Positions 1 to 10,169 of a DNA stretch of 64,000 nt are shown in pieces. The notes beneath the pieces are model-generated. The model ran no database searches. It had not been told where the DNA came from and saw only the letters and a program-made list of their open reading frames with translations. The position numbers and the translations under genes are program-made. Every line of letters starts with the position of its first letter. Position 1 is the first letter of the stretch. Source of the stretch: Lotus japonicus (taxonomy: Eukaryota > Streptophyta > Magnoliopsida > Fabales > Fabaceae); contig NC_080041.1 in the NCBI RefSeq assembly GCF_012489685.1, positions 104,129,760 to 104,193,759 of the forward strand, given 5' to 3'.

Positions 1-744
1 ATGGCAAATCAACAGATGACTACTTGCTTGTTCTTATGATCGTGATTCCTGAAGGCTATTATCCAGAGGAAGTACCTGATCTTCCTACTACTATTCACAT
101 TTTTTCCATGAAAACAAAATCCTGGTCTTACCAGGAGGGTACTTATGCTCATCTCAAAATTGCGGCCTTCTTGAAAGAAATCCTGCACCGGTTGGTAACC
201 TCTTATGAAACTAAACTTCATGTAATTATTGCCTTTCATTTGGTACAAAGGAGTTTGTCAGAGATTCCTTTGCCACAAGTTTTAGCCAAGGAATTAGAAA
301 ATAAATATTGGTATAATTTGAGGGTCATGGAAGAATGTCTCTCTGCCTATGTTACCCGGGTGATGCGGCTTCAACGGCTGACATTTGGATGATGAAAGAC
401 TATAAAGTGCAGTCATCTTGGACTAAGTTTTTTTTTTTCTACTTGTAATATTCCCCGCAATGTTATTTATCCAATATGTATCACTTAACATGGTGAAATT
501 TTTTGTTCATATGGCTTTGGAAGATTAATGATAGTTGATGACAAAGGATGGCGACTTCTTGATTAGAGCACAAAATGGCCCAAACCCCATATGCTGTTTG
601 GTGACGAAAGAGGGAAAATACTACATTGTGGTTTGTATAGTGAGAGTTTACTATCACTCCCTAATGACTTTGTGGAATCAAGTGAAGACGACCATCGAAC
701 GATTTCCTAGGAGGAGACAAGTGACGATGACCTATAGTATCTGA
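1..744 (+). pseudogene. F-box/FBA protein relic, 5' end outside window
   Basis: Only the FBA (F-box-associated) part is present; the F-box itself would lie left of the window. The sequence follows the intact gene at 17297-18523 from its STDDYLLVL motif to the C-terminus. The relic carries a 24-base in-frame deletion near 145, a frameshift near 340 just before the conserved LCYPGD motif, and a shifted tail from about 535 to 744. In the corrected frame the familiar end (LLSLPNDF, acidic ESSEDD tail) is still recognisable. It cannot encode a working SCF substrate receptor. It is the oldest-looking plus-strand copy and shares its downstream module with the relic at 20499-21635. Confidence 0.88.
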
Positions 745-2520
745 CAATAAGAATTAGCGTATGTAATTCTTCAATCCTTTTCACCATTTTATTACTATTT
801 ATCATGCATAGCAAAAATTGAAACTCATATGTACAACATGATAGTATGAGATGATTCGTTAACCTATCTTGTGCACCCTCCTTCTTAAGTGATTATATTT
901 CTTCATAAATAAGTTTGAAACTTGAAATTGCAAGGAAATATGAGGTGTGGTGGTAGACTTAATTTACTAGTTGATAGGAAAAATATTTGATGTCATGTTT
1001 GCTTAGAATTGCCAAAGGCAATTTTGGTTGAAAATTATATACGAAAAACAACCAAGGTCTGGGGTGAAATAACAGTTCTCAAACTAAGATCCTATAGAAT
1101 TTATAATATGGTGATATTTGAAATAAGCTTTTCTTTTTCGTGCAGGCCTTGAAAGGTGCAAGATTGCTCTACACAATTATGCTTAATGTCTTGGCTTGAC
1201 TTCAAATGATGATATTGCAAGAAGAGAGCTTTGCATTTGGAAGAGAATGTTATTTATACAATTTTAAATCTTCTCACTTCAGTAGTGTTTGCTTAGTCGT
1301 GATTTCAGTAAGTTGGAGTCAAGGCATGCTTTTGATCAATCATATTTTAGTGTATGACTTAGAAAATCCTAGCAGGACTTAGTACTTAGTACATGGTATT
1401 TTGTATCTTTATCCTTTTTCCTCTTAATATTGTTATGGACTTATTGCAGTTGCAGTTTGTTTCTCTTAATGTCGTTTACATGGTTTTCAAAATCAATCTC
1501 TACTTATTTGTACTGTGTTTAGTAACTTCCTCTACAAAATTTATTTCGGACTTTTTAAAGATATTGTGTTGTTACTCATTTTGACTTGTATTTATGGTGA
1601 TACTGTCATTCTTAATTGTCCATATCATAACAAATCAAGTTAAGATGTGGATTAATCTCGCATCTGGTCATAGCTTCATCGTATCTCTGCGAAGGCCGAT
1701 AAGGGACATGTGTATTTTGTGTATGAGATTGATGGGGGGTTGGTATTCATAGCTTGATCTCATTGACATGTGCTCTGAAAATAGTTGTCTACTTAGTATA
1801 TGTTGACGATGGTGGCTTATGATGATGAATTTGATATTTTCTTTGCTTGTCAATGTTTTTGCATTTTTGGTATAGTTACGTTGCTTCAAATTTGAAACTT
1901 TCAAGCATTTTTGTAAGGAAAATACAGACTAGCTCTTGCAATTTCTGGGTTGGGGTTGATTTGGAGTATCTAATTTGTGCTTTGGTTGTCTATTCTGTGT
2001 ATGCTGAGGATGGTGTGTGCCTTGTTATGATGAATGCGATATTTTCATTGCATGTCAAATTGCTTGCATTTCTGGAATTGTGTGGATTTGAAACTTTCTC
2101 AGGCAAGGATTTGCAAATTGTGTGGTTTGGGGTTCATTTAAATCTAATTTGTGTTTTGGTTGTTTGTGTTGATTCTAAGGAAAGATAAATTGGTCCTAGT
2201 ATTCTATTAGTTTCTGATGAAATTGCTGGACTTTTAGAAATATTCATCTTGGCCAGCGGCCAGTTTAGAGTTTCATTTCCATACAATATTCAAGATTAAT
2301 TGTTTAATTTTTGGCCATCAACCACATCCTTTTCAGTGTCGATTGAATACGTAGAGACTAGAGAGTTAAGCACATCCAAACATATTAATCCTCTCACCCT
2401 TGCTTCCACATTGAAGTGTTGGATATATATGGCAAATGCTTACAAATCAATCATTTAATGCCATGCAAGCCTTGATCTTACATTCATACTACTGTACAAA
2501 ACAAAAGCTTTTTCAATATT
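745..2520 (+). other. Conserved F-box downstream module (possible 3'-UTR introns), decayed
   Basis: This stretch aligns by eye with the DNA behind the F-box relics at 20499-21635 and 43405-44541. It keeps a GTATGT donor-like site near 750, an acceptor-like pyrimidine tract plus AG near 1145, and a GTAAGT donor-like site near 1308. Further on (1811-2170) two diverged copies of a motif about 200 bases apart encode similar peptide pieces (aspartate-rich, then DIF.ACQ). No intact coding frame was found, so this is probably UTR and intergenic DNA duplicated along with the gene. Confidence 0.5.
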
Positions 2521-3174
2521 TTTATTGTGAGTTTGGTGGCTTCCTTTGTCGGATGTTATTGCATCCGTTTTCCTTGACGCCTTAGACTAGTTTTGCTTTT
2601 ATTCGAAATAAATACAAACATTAATTATATTTTTAAAAAATAATAATTAAAATAAAAATTATAAAAATTATTTTTCTGTATCATATTTTCAAATTTGTGA
2701 TTTTTTTATGTATATATTTTTTCGAATTTGTGATTTTTTCTTCTAATATTTAGTATATTTTTAAAAAGACTTTCAAGTAAATGTTATATAACAAATTAAA
2801 ATTGAAATTAAAAATAATATTTTAAATTTTTGTAATATTAGAGGATATTAAATAGGGCGAGAGATGGTCATATGTTGTAACAGAAAAAGTGGAATATATT
2901 TTTTTCCTTGAGAGATACTGGATTATTGAGGGGATGACACATGACATAGGTTTCTAGAAAACCTTCATTTCATATATAGATAGATTATCATTCCACTATA
3001 TTCATATATAGATAGATTATCATTCCACTATAAATATCATAAATTTGTGTCTTTCATAATATCAATCGTGCATGACACAGGTACAATACTACTTATATTA
3101 TAGAAACAAGTATTTGTGGCTAATTCATGCGGTCCTTGTACCGATTATTTATTATTGATATGAAAAATAAATAA
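2521..3174. other. AT-rich intergenic DNA
   Basis: Very AT-rich sequence with no supported gene. It contains the short tandem duplication at 2969-3032 and lies just 3' of the minus-strand cysteine-rich peptide gene, whose polyadenylation region probably falls here. Confidence 0.6.
2969..3032. repeat. Perfect 32-bp tandem duplication
   Basis: Two identical 32-base units (2969-3000 and 3001-3032), each containing ATATATAGATAGATTATC. The lack of differences points to a recent local duplication. Confidence 0.9.
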
Positions 3175-4921
3175 TCAACAATAACAACGGCAATAAGGTT
3201 TGTCGTCAACAATTGTGCAAGCGCCTTCTCTTTTGCAAGACTGATTGCAGAGATATCCACAGTGATTCTTTCCAAGCTGAACTGGATTACAGTCATACAA
3301 ATAGTTAAGCCCGCAACACTTCCACTTATAAAGGTCACCAAATGGCGAAGGATGATCCATCAAATTAGTCTCACTCATTGCTTGTTCATGACCTGATTTC
3401 ACGTAAATTAATTTTTATAAGAATTATGTATTGTAACTTACTTTGTTATAAGAAATGGTTAGTTAATAATAATAATAATAATGAGAAAAAGATGTAACTA
3501 TAAATAATTAAGGCTTAAATACTCTGGAAGTCCCTAGAATTGTACCCTGTATGAAAATAAGTCCCTGAATTATTTATTTTTCCGATTCTGGGACCCTGAA
3601 ATTTTTTTTAATCTAAATAAGTCTCTACCCGTGTTCCATGCTTATGTAACTAATTTTTTTACACAGTCATCAATTTCACGTGTAATTTTTGTATTTCTTT
3701 TATGCCAACTGTGTTAATCAATTTTAATTAACAACTAAATCCCAAAATCAATCCCTAACTAATTAATCTCTAATCTAATTAATCCCTAACTCTATCAGCA
3801 TCAAAATAATAAAATTCCAAAATATCATTTCCTTTCTGAAAAAATCAATTTTATTCATCTGCAAATAAAAAAAAGGCAAAAAAAAAATCAGTTATTCATC
3901 CAGCTTCTTCATCTTCAACACAACACCACCGCCAGACCACCATCCCCAACCACCACCTCCGGACCACCATCCCCAACCACCAATTTGTTCAAAGCGAAGC
4001 TCAAGGATGACAAAAAAACTGAAAGTTGCAAGCTTTTCAACCCAGATCGGATGAGAAAACTTGAAGAATTAGAACCCACATTAAAGCTCAACATAACCAA
4101 AAACCCATATCTCAGAACCAAAAACCCAGATGCTCGACCCCAAAACCCAGTCGCGGAGGTTGGTGGTGAAGAAGATCAGAGGTTAGTGGAAGAAGAGGGA
4201 AGTCGCGATGATGATGAAACGATGATGAAGGGCGATGATGATGAAACGATGATGAAGGGAGATGAAGATGATGATGAAAGCAGATCTGGCTTTCGTGAGG
4301 ATGATGATGAAGCAATAATGAAGGGCGATGAAGGAGTTATTTGTGAGCGTGAATGGGTGATGAAGAAACAATGGTGAAGATTGATTTTCTGAAGATAGGG
4401 GTTGGGTTTGTTGTGGTTTAATTTAGAGTTAAGATTAGATAATTAATTGATTAATCCATGTGTAATAAAAGAAAATTATAAAAGCCACGTGAAATTAATG
4501 ACTGTGCAAAAAAAGAGCCACCTAAGCTGTTAACACGTGTAGGGACCTATTTTGATTAAAACAAATTTCTCAGGGACCCGGAATCGGAAAAATAAATTTC
4601 AAGAACTTATTTTCGTACAGGGTACAATTCCAGGGACCTCCAGATTATTTAACCCAATAATTAATGACTAAAAGCCAATGATATCTTATTGGTGAATAAT
4701 CTCAAGCAAACTTTTGATTTTTGAGACATAAAAACTAAACTTAAAAATATAATTTTACTTTTCAAAATTTTAAATTTTTTCTTAAATTATAAAAAAATAC
4801 TAATCCAATGTAAGTTCAAAGAAACAAATATGAGAATGGACATCATGAAATTGAACTCACCTATTAGCAAAATGATGACCACAATGCTGACAATAGGTAG
4901 AAGTCTTTTAGCTTCAACCAT
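3175..4921 (-). CDS. Secreted cysteine-rich (defensin-like) peptide, two exons
   Basis: Exon 1 is 4861-4921 and exon 2 is 3175-3392, giving 92 residues. Exon 1 encodes MVEAKRLLP followed by a hydrophobic run, a clear signal peptide. It ends in phase 1 at a G|GTGAG donor; exon 2 follows an AATCAG acceptor. A signal-peptide exon followed by a cysteine-rich exon is typical of plant defensin-like and nodule cysteine-rich genes. The mature part has ten cysteines spaced C-C-x7-C-x9-C-x3-C-x3-C-x5-C-x8-C-x-C-x-C, and the protein ends on the last cysteine. The Cx3C and CxC elements fit a CS-alpha-beta type fold, but the exact subfamily is not recognised. The 1,468-base intron carries a Mutator-like element. 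A TATA box lies about 80 bases upstream. Role (defence, signalling or symbiosis) is not shown by the sequence. Confidence 0.75.
3512..4655. mobile_element. Non-autonomous Mutator-like element with long terminal inverted repeats
   Basis: The two ends are inverted copies of each other for roughly 200 bases or more (GGCTTAAATACTCTGG at the left, GGGTTAAATAATCTGG when the right end is read in reverse). The element is flanked by a perfect 9-base target duplication, AATAATTAA, at 3503-3511 and 4656-4664; nine bases is the Mutator hallmark. No transposase is visible. The interior holds an ORF (3985-4377) rich in Asp, Glu and Met repeats, which looks low-complexity and is not credited as a gene. The element sits in the intron of the cysteine-rich peptide gene. 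Confidence 0.9.
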
Positions 4922-5000
4922 CTTCAAATGAGTCGTGAATAATAACTATAGGCTTCTAATTTCTTTGCTTTGTATGAGTACTAAGAGGTGTATGAGATAC

Positions 5001-5010
5001 ATTTATATAG
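5001..5010 (-). promoter_or_regulatory. TATA box of the cysteine-rich peptide gene
   Basis: Read on the minus strand the sequence is CTATATAAAT, about 80 bases upstream of the ATG at 4921. That spacing suits a TATA box plus a short 5' UTR. Confidence 0.6.
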
Positions 5011-5189
5011 TCCAAAATGGACTAGTTTCCTTTAACCTGCATTAAATGTGCATAAATTAAGAATTTTAAATAATATCAATAGTTTTAACAAAATAGGACA
5101 GAGCAATTTGGGACAATCGGTATTTATTTATATATATAATTCAAATTGACTTGACCTATATATTAGTAAAAATATTTTTATTTTCTTTT

Positions 5190-7555
5190 TAGAAACAACT
5201 GCATATATTAATTAAAGAGTATCCATAAGAACATTCCTCTCATGTAGAAAACAAAACAGAAAGAAAAGATAAGAAACAACTGCCTAAAAAGATAAAGGTG
5301 GGGAGAACAACCCAGGAGAAAGCCTCATCAAAACCTCTCCAAGGGAAAACCCAGTGGGAAAAACTCAAGGAGAGGAAAAAAGAGTACCTAAACCTGGGCA
5401 ACCACCAAGCAAAAATACACAGCATCTAGGAAAACCCCCCAGAGAAAGAAATCCACGGAGTCTCAAGCATAAACCCATAGAAGCAGCGCAAAGCCTTAAT
5501 CGTGCACAGATTCCTTGAAGTAGAAAAAGTCCCTAGGATGATCAGCCCCCCTTTTTGCTAGTTTGTCAGCTACTGAGTTTGCCTCTCTGAAAATATGCTT
5601 CACCTTCAAGCAATTTGTCTCCAAGCGCCACACATCAATCTGGTTTAGTTTATTCAATGGTTTCCATGGTCTGTTGCTTCCGTTCTTGACCCAACCGACA
5701 ACTAAAGAGGAATCACTTTCAATAATTAGGTTTCTCAGTTGTCTGTTGATACAAAACAGTAAGGCCTCATAGATAGCACAAACCTCAGCTTCAAAAGCAA
5801 ATCCTTCACCAATGTTTTATTGAAAAGAAACCCAGGATTTCAAGTGAATTGTTTCTTAGTATCCCTCCAATACCGCATCTCCCCGGTGATCCTCTCGCTG
5901 CCCCATCCACATTTATTTTAATTAACCCTGCCTCAGGAGGAGACCAGATGGCATACCTTTGATTTGGGGGGTTTAGAAGCAAATCTGAGTAATTCAAAAT
6001 TTCTGGACAATTGATCAGTACTATAGGAATTCTGGAGAAGCAATTCTTGAGTCCACCACCCAATGCGCAGGAGATGGAAGTCCCAAACCTCATAAATGTT
6101 GAACATCTTTTGGTTAAAACATACATTGTTTCTTTCAATCCAAATCGACTACAATAAAGCATAGGGAATCAAGCTCCAAAGAAACTTATCAGAGATCTTG
6201 GGGAGAGATTCCCATTCCAGGATGAGATCTGCTAGGGAAAATGGCATTGCCCAGGATAAACTTTCCCTATTAATAATCGCACACCACAAAAGCCAAATGG
6301 GTTGACAGTGAAGAAATAGGTGCGAGAAGGATTCAATGGCCTCATTACAAAAACAGCAGCAGGAGTTCCCATTCAGATAAACACCTCTTGCTATTAAGTT
6401 AGCTCTTGTCGCAATTTTGTTTCGCTGTGCTTGCCAGAAAAAAAAGAGCAACTTTAGGGGGAAGGAATTTTTTTACAGATTTAGGAACCTGCCAATTCTA
6501 AGATGTGAACACAAGGCTCTCAAACCAACAGCACATATCCTTCACCGAAAAGACACCATTTTGATTATGGCACCAGATCAAACTGTCTCTACCCGATGCA
6601 GCTGGAATTATGCCATTGATAAAAGCTAGGAATTGAATATGAAGCTCCTCCTCCCATGAGAATAGTCGTCTGCGAAAAGCAAGTGTCCAGTGCCATTTTC
6701 CTCTAGAAAAGGTGCCTACATCTACGATTTTTGCATCCTTGTTTTCACTTATGGAGTAAAGTCTCGGAAACATATGGCAAAGAGCTACTACAGAGACCCA
6801 AGGGTCTCTCCAGAAATTAACATGCTTCCCATCACCTACTGAAATTAGCAGATTTTCTTTAAAACCAGCAGATAGCATATGATCATCTTTTAGTACTTTC
6901 CATATATCTTGAATAACTCTGGAACTAGAGGATGGGCTATTCGTTTCCATGTGCCACAACAATGAGTCAGGGTCCTGATTACATCTTTCAACCACAAACA
7001 ATCTCCACAAACTGCTCACCTCTCTACCATACCTCCATGCCCATTTCAAAAGGAGCCCCCTGTTTTTCCATTCTCTAAAACCAAGGCCCAGGCCACCAGT
7101 CTTTTTATTAAGACAAATCTGGTCTCATCCAATCCAATTGATCTTTTTCCTCCCTTGGTCTCGACCCCAGATAAAAGCACGGAAGACCTTCTCCACTTCC
7201 TCTATTACTCCCCATGGAGCTTTAAAAACTGCCATTAAATATAACGGGATCGAGCAGAGGACCGATTTAGTGATCACCAGCCTTCCACTAAGAGAGATAA
7301 ATTTTGAGTTATAAGCTATGGCCTTGCATCTCAGGTTATCCAACATGGGTTTCCAAAAGTTAGTCCTTCTTGGATTGCCCCCCAGAGGAGCACTAAGATA
7401 AGAGATTGGTAAAGATCCTACGGACCACCCAAACATGCTTGCAAGCCTCGTTACTTCCTCTGATTGGACATTGCAACCAATCAGTTCTGATTTTTGGTAA
7501 TTTACCTTCAAACCGGAAGCAAACAAGAAGGTTATTAGGATGTTGCATTTAAGGG
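5190..7555 (-). mobile_element. 5'-truncated non-LTR retrotransposon (LINE), ORF2 relic
   Basis: Read on the minus strand from 7555 downward it encodes the end of a reverse transcriptase (GLKVNYQKSEL, then SYLSAPLGG and FIWGRDQGRKKINW), a GGLGLG / LLLKWAWRYG linker, and the DGKHVNFWRDPW region. A zinc-binding zf-RVT segment (FLHCQPIWLLW) and an RNase H start (INVDGAARGSPG) follow. Small frameshifts and stops break the frame. The 3' UTR (about 5200-5540) resembles that of the LINE at 10170. The 5' half, including the catalytic reverse transcriptase core, is absent, as expected for LINE truncation. It is not functional. Confidence 0.88.
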
Positions 7556-8470
7556 TCTGTTTGGTGGTCTGGACAGGATATGATAGAAAATGATGTGTTA
7601 ACAAGATAGGATAAGAGTAGGATAGACTCTTATCGTATCCTGTGTTTGAGGTGCACATGATAAGGATAAGATATGATAAGGATAAATGTATCAAATTTAT
7701 ATTTGAATAAAAGGTACATTTAAAAATGGATTATTCTATTAAATTTAATTTTTTTACATTTTCATGAATGAAATTATATTTTAAAATCACTATAATTAAT
7801 TTAAATTTGATTAATTAGCCTATTTTATTTTTTTGAAGATAGCCTATATTTTAAATAAAATTATGCAGTTAACTAATTGGTTTTCACTTAGATGTGACAC
7901 GTGATAATTAATAATAAAAGTTAACTAAATTAAGAATATTATTATTTCAAAAGTAATTTATATTTAAATTTAAATTATTATAAAAGTAGATAAATAATTT
8001 TAAATAATAGGAGATGAAAATAGAAAATTAGTTTATTACTATTAAAAAATCAATATTTGTAACCAATTGGTTTTCACTTAGTTGTTGCACGTGATAAACA
8101 ATAAAAATGAACTAAATAAAAAATATTATTATTTAAAAAGTACTTTATATTTAAATTATTATATAAGTAGATAAGTAATTTTTAAATAATAGGAGATAAA
8201 AATATTAAATTAGTCTATTACTATTAATAAATCAATATTTGTAAGTGAGTAGTCTATTTTACTATTTATGAATAATAATTTTATTTATTTTTTATTTTAT
8301 TTTAAATTAATATTTTATATTTATTAATTAATATTACTATAAATTATAAATTATATAATATTAAAATATATTAATTTGGAGTTAGGATACTGAAAGAAAA
8401 TATATAACTCGTATCCTATCCTGTTCGGATAAGTTCTATCCTAGCTCCCCCCTTAGGATAACTTTTACAC
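7556..8470. mobile_element. AT-rich non-autonomous element (related copies at 30460 and 52684)
   Basis: The left end (GTCTGTTTGGTGGTCTGG, followed by many GGATA/GATAAG motifs and GTGTTTGAGGTG) matches the reverse complement of the DNA near 31360-31475. The right end (GGATAACTTTTACACATGAT) matches the reverse complement near 30575. The three loci therefore belong to one repeat family. No coding capacity is seen, ends are approximate, and no clean target-site duplication was found, so the superfamily is unknown. Confidence 0.5.
7871..8242. repeat. Two-unit tandem repeat (190 and 182 bp)
   Basis: Units 7871-8060 and 8061-8242 both begin with AA(C)TAATTGG/AACCAATTGG plus TTTTCACTTAG and end with AATCAATATTTGT. 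They differ by scattered substitutions and short indels. They are internal to the AT-rich element. Confidence 0.8.
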
Positions 8471-9008
8471 ATGATCTGGGAAGCACAGACACTTCAAAAC
8501 AGAGGCGTGTCCGGGTGTCCGACACGCGGACAACACGTGTCGGACACGTCTGGGCGTGTCTAAATAAATAAATATTATTTCTTTGCTCGGACACGGCTTG
8601 TATATTGAGTCGACACACCTTTGTTGTTGGACACATATAGGGGACACTTGTACTGTTTTTTTATTATTATTTTATGACTAAAAAAAGATAAATTAAAATA
8701 AAACAACCTTATCTAATTAAACATCAAACAAACGTAATCAAAACAGACTACGTGACTCATAACGCACAAATACGGCGCTTCTCGTCTCCTGTTCTCTTGC
8801 GCGTTTCATCTTCTTCCTCCGCTAGCGGCGACACTCGTCCTTCCTCCACCAGCAGCGTCGACGTCTCCTCCTTCCTCTTGGTCTTCTCTCTTGCTTCCCA
8901 TCTCTGTTACTTGAAAAAGGTAAGACCTTAAAAACCTTATTTTGTTTTCACTTTGATTTTGTATTTTTTGCTTGATAGAGAGAGTTAGCATGATGAGATT
9001 ATTTGTGT
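8471..9008. other. Palindromic GTGTCGGACAC-rich segment and possible 5' exon
   Basis: 8500-8645 is dense in GTGTCCGACAC-type palindromes, a pattern typical of plant repeats but not classified here. 8760-8930 is less AT-rich, pyrimidine-rich, and ends in a good donor-like site (GAAAAAG|GTAAG near 8920), like a 5'-UTR exon of a plant gene. No continuing exon was recognised, because the next 1 kb is a Mutator-like element, so this may be an orphan gene fragment. Confidence 0.3.
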
Positions 9009-9017
9009 TTGCGAGTA

Positions 9018-9978
9018 GGGGTTGTCTAAATGACCCAAGATAAAAAATGGGTTAAATAACCCAAGCCTAGGTGTTCCAATTGTACTATTACATATGTCTT
9101 TAAAAAGTTACAACTCATATTACATGTGTCACCATAAATCCAACTCATTTCATTATTATTATTATTTTATATTTTTATGAAGTTCATTTTATTGAATAAT
9201 TTAATTATATTTTGAATCCATCAATTAGGATAAACTATACAACTAACCTCTTTTAACAAAACAAGAACCCTAATCCCCAATTTTAAATAATCTTTTTTAG
9301 TATAGGACCCAAAGTCTCACGCTGACCATTGATAATCACTGGAAATTTTGAGTGTTCTATTTCATGGAAGTGAGTCTCCACGGAAACACCTCCTTCAACC
9401 ATTAGAGGAACTTCCTAATTTTAAACACCTCCTTCGGCAATTAACAATAAAAAAAGAACAAACAAATGGTTATTTGTTACTAAAATTGCTCCATCTTCCA
9501 CGTGATGAAGAACTGGGTGGAGACTATATGCAGCAAGCAAGAGAAACCAACAACTCGAGTTGTATATTTAGCAAAGCAATAATAACAACAATAATGAAAG
9601 GGAAAAAGCAATACGATGGTGAAAAACAAAATAATGATTTAAGTGGTTCCGGTGATTATCAATGATGAGATTTCGGGTTCTAAATTAAAACAGAACATTC
9701 AAAATTGGGAATTAGGGTTCTTGATTGTTTTTTTTTTTCCAGAAAAAAGGTTTGTTGTGTAGTTTATTCTAATTAATGGGTTTAAAGTATAAATAAATTA
9801 TTTAATAAAATGAATATGACAAATATATAAAAAAATGAATCATGAAATGAGTTGGATTCTATAATGACACATGTAACATGAGTTGAAATTTTTCAAAAAC
9901 ACATATAGTAATATTATTGGAACACCTAGGCTTGGGTTATTTAACCCATTTTTTATCTTGGGTCATTTAGACAACCCC
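9018..9978. mobile_element. Non-autonomous Mutator-like element, long inverted repeats
   Basis: It starts GGGGTTGTCTAAATGACCC and its end is the exact inverse (GGGTCATTTAGACAACCCC). The inverted similarity extends about 300 bases inward with increasing divergence. It is flanked by 9-base direct repeats TTGCGAGTA (9009-9017) and TTGTGAGTA (9979-9987), which differ at one position. No transposase is visible. A 105-codon ORF at 9348-9665 lies in the centre, is not recognised, and is not credited as a gene. This family differs in sequence from the element at 3512-4655. Confidence 0.9.
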
Positions 9979-9987
9979 TTGTGAGTA

Positions 9988-10169
9988 TCGAATATTGATA
10001 TTCTTATCTTTTCTTCCTTCTTCGATGTACTGTGAAGGATTTCTTCCTTTTCTTTTCTTTGTTCTTTGTTTTCCCCATTTGTAACATGGTTTGTAAGTGC
10101 CATTCATTTATTCAATCCCGTTTTACTGCACATCATTGTACTTCATAGTTCTAAGATCAATATGATTAG
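9988..10169. other. Short intergenic segment
   Basis: Pyrimidine-rich, then unremarkable sequence between the Mutator-like element and a LINE 3' end. Nothing supported. Confidence 0.5.

Noticed and set aside
1393..1584. Small hydrophobic ORF in the first F-box downstream module
   Set aside because: T-rich DNA gives Phe/Leu/Ile by chance; the frame is not kept in other copies of the module.
3985..4377. 130-codon ORF inside the intronic Mutator-like element
   Set aside because: Low-complexity GATGATGA-type repeats give Asp/Met/Lys runs on one strand and His/Phe/Ile runs on the other. No recognisable captured gene.
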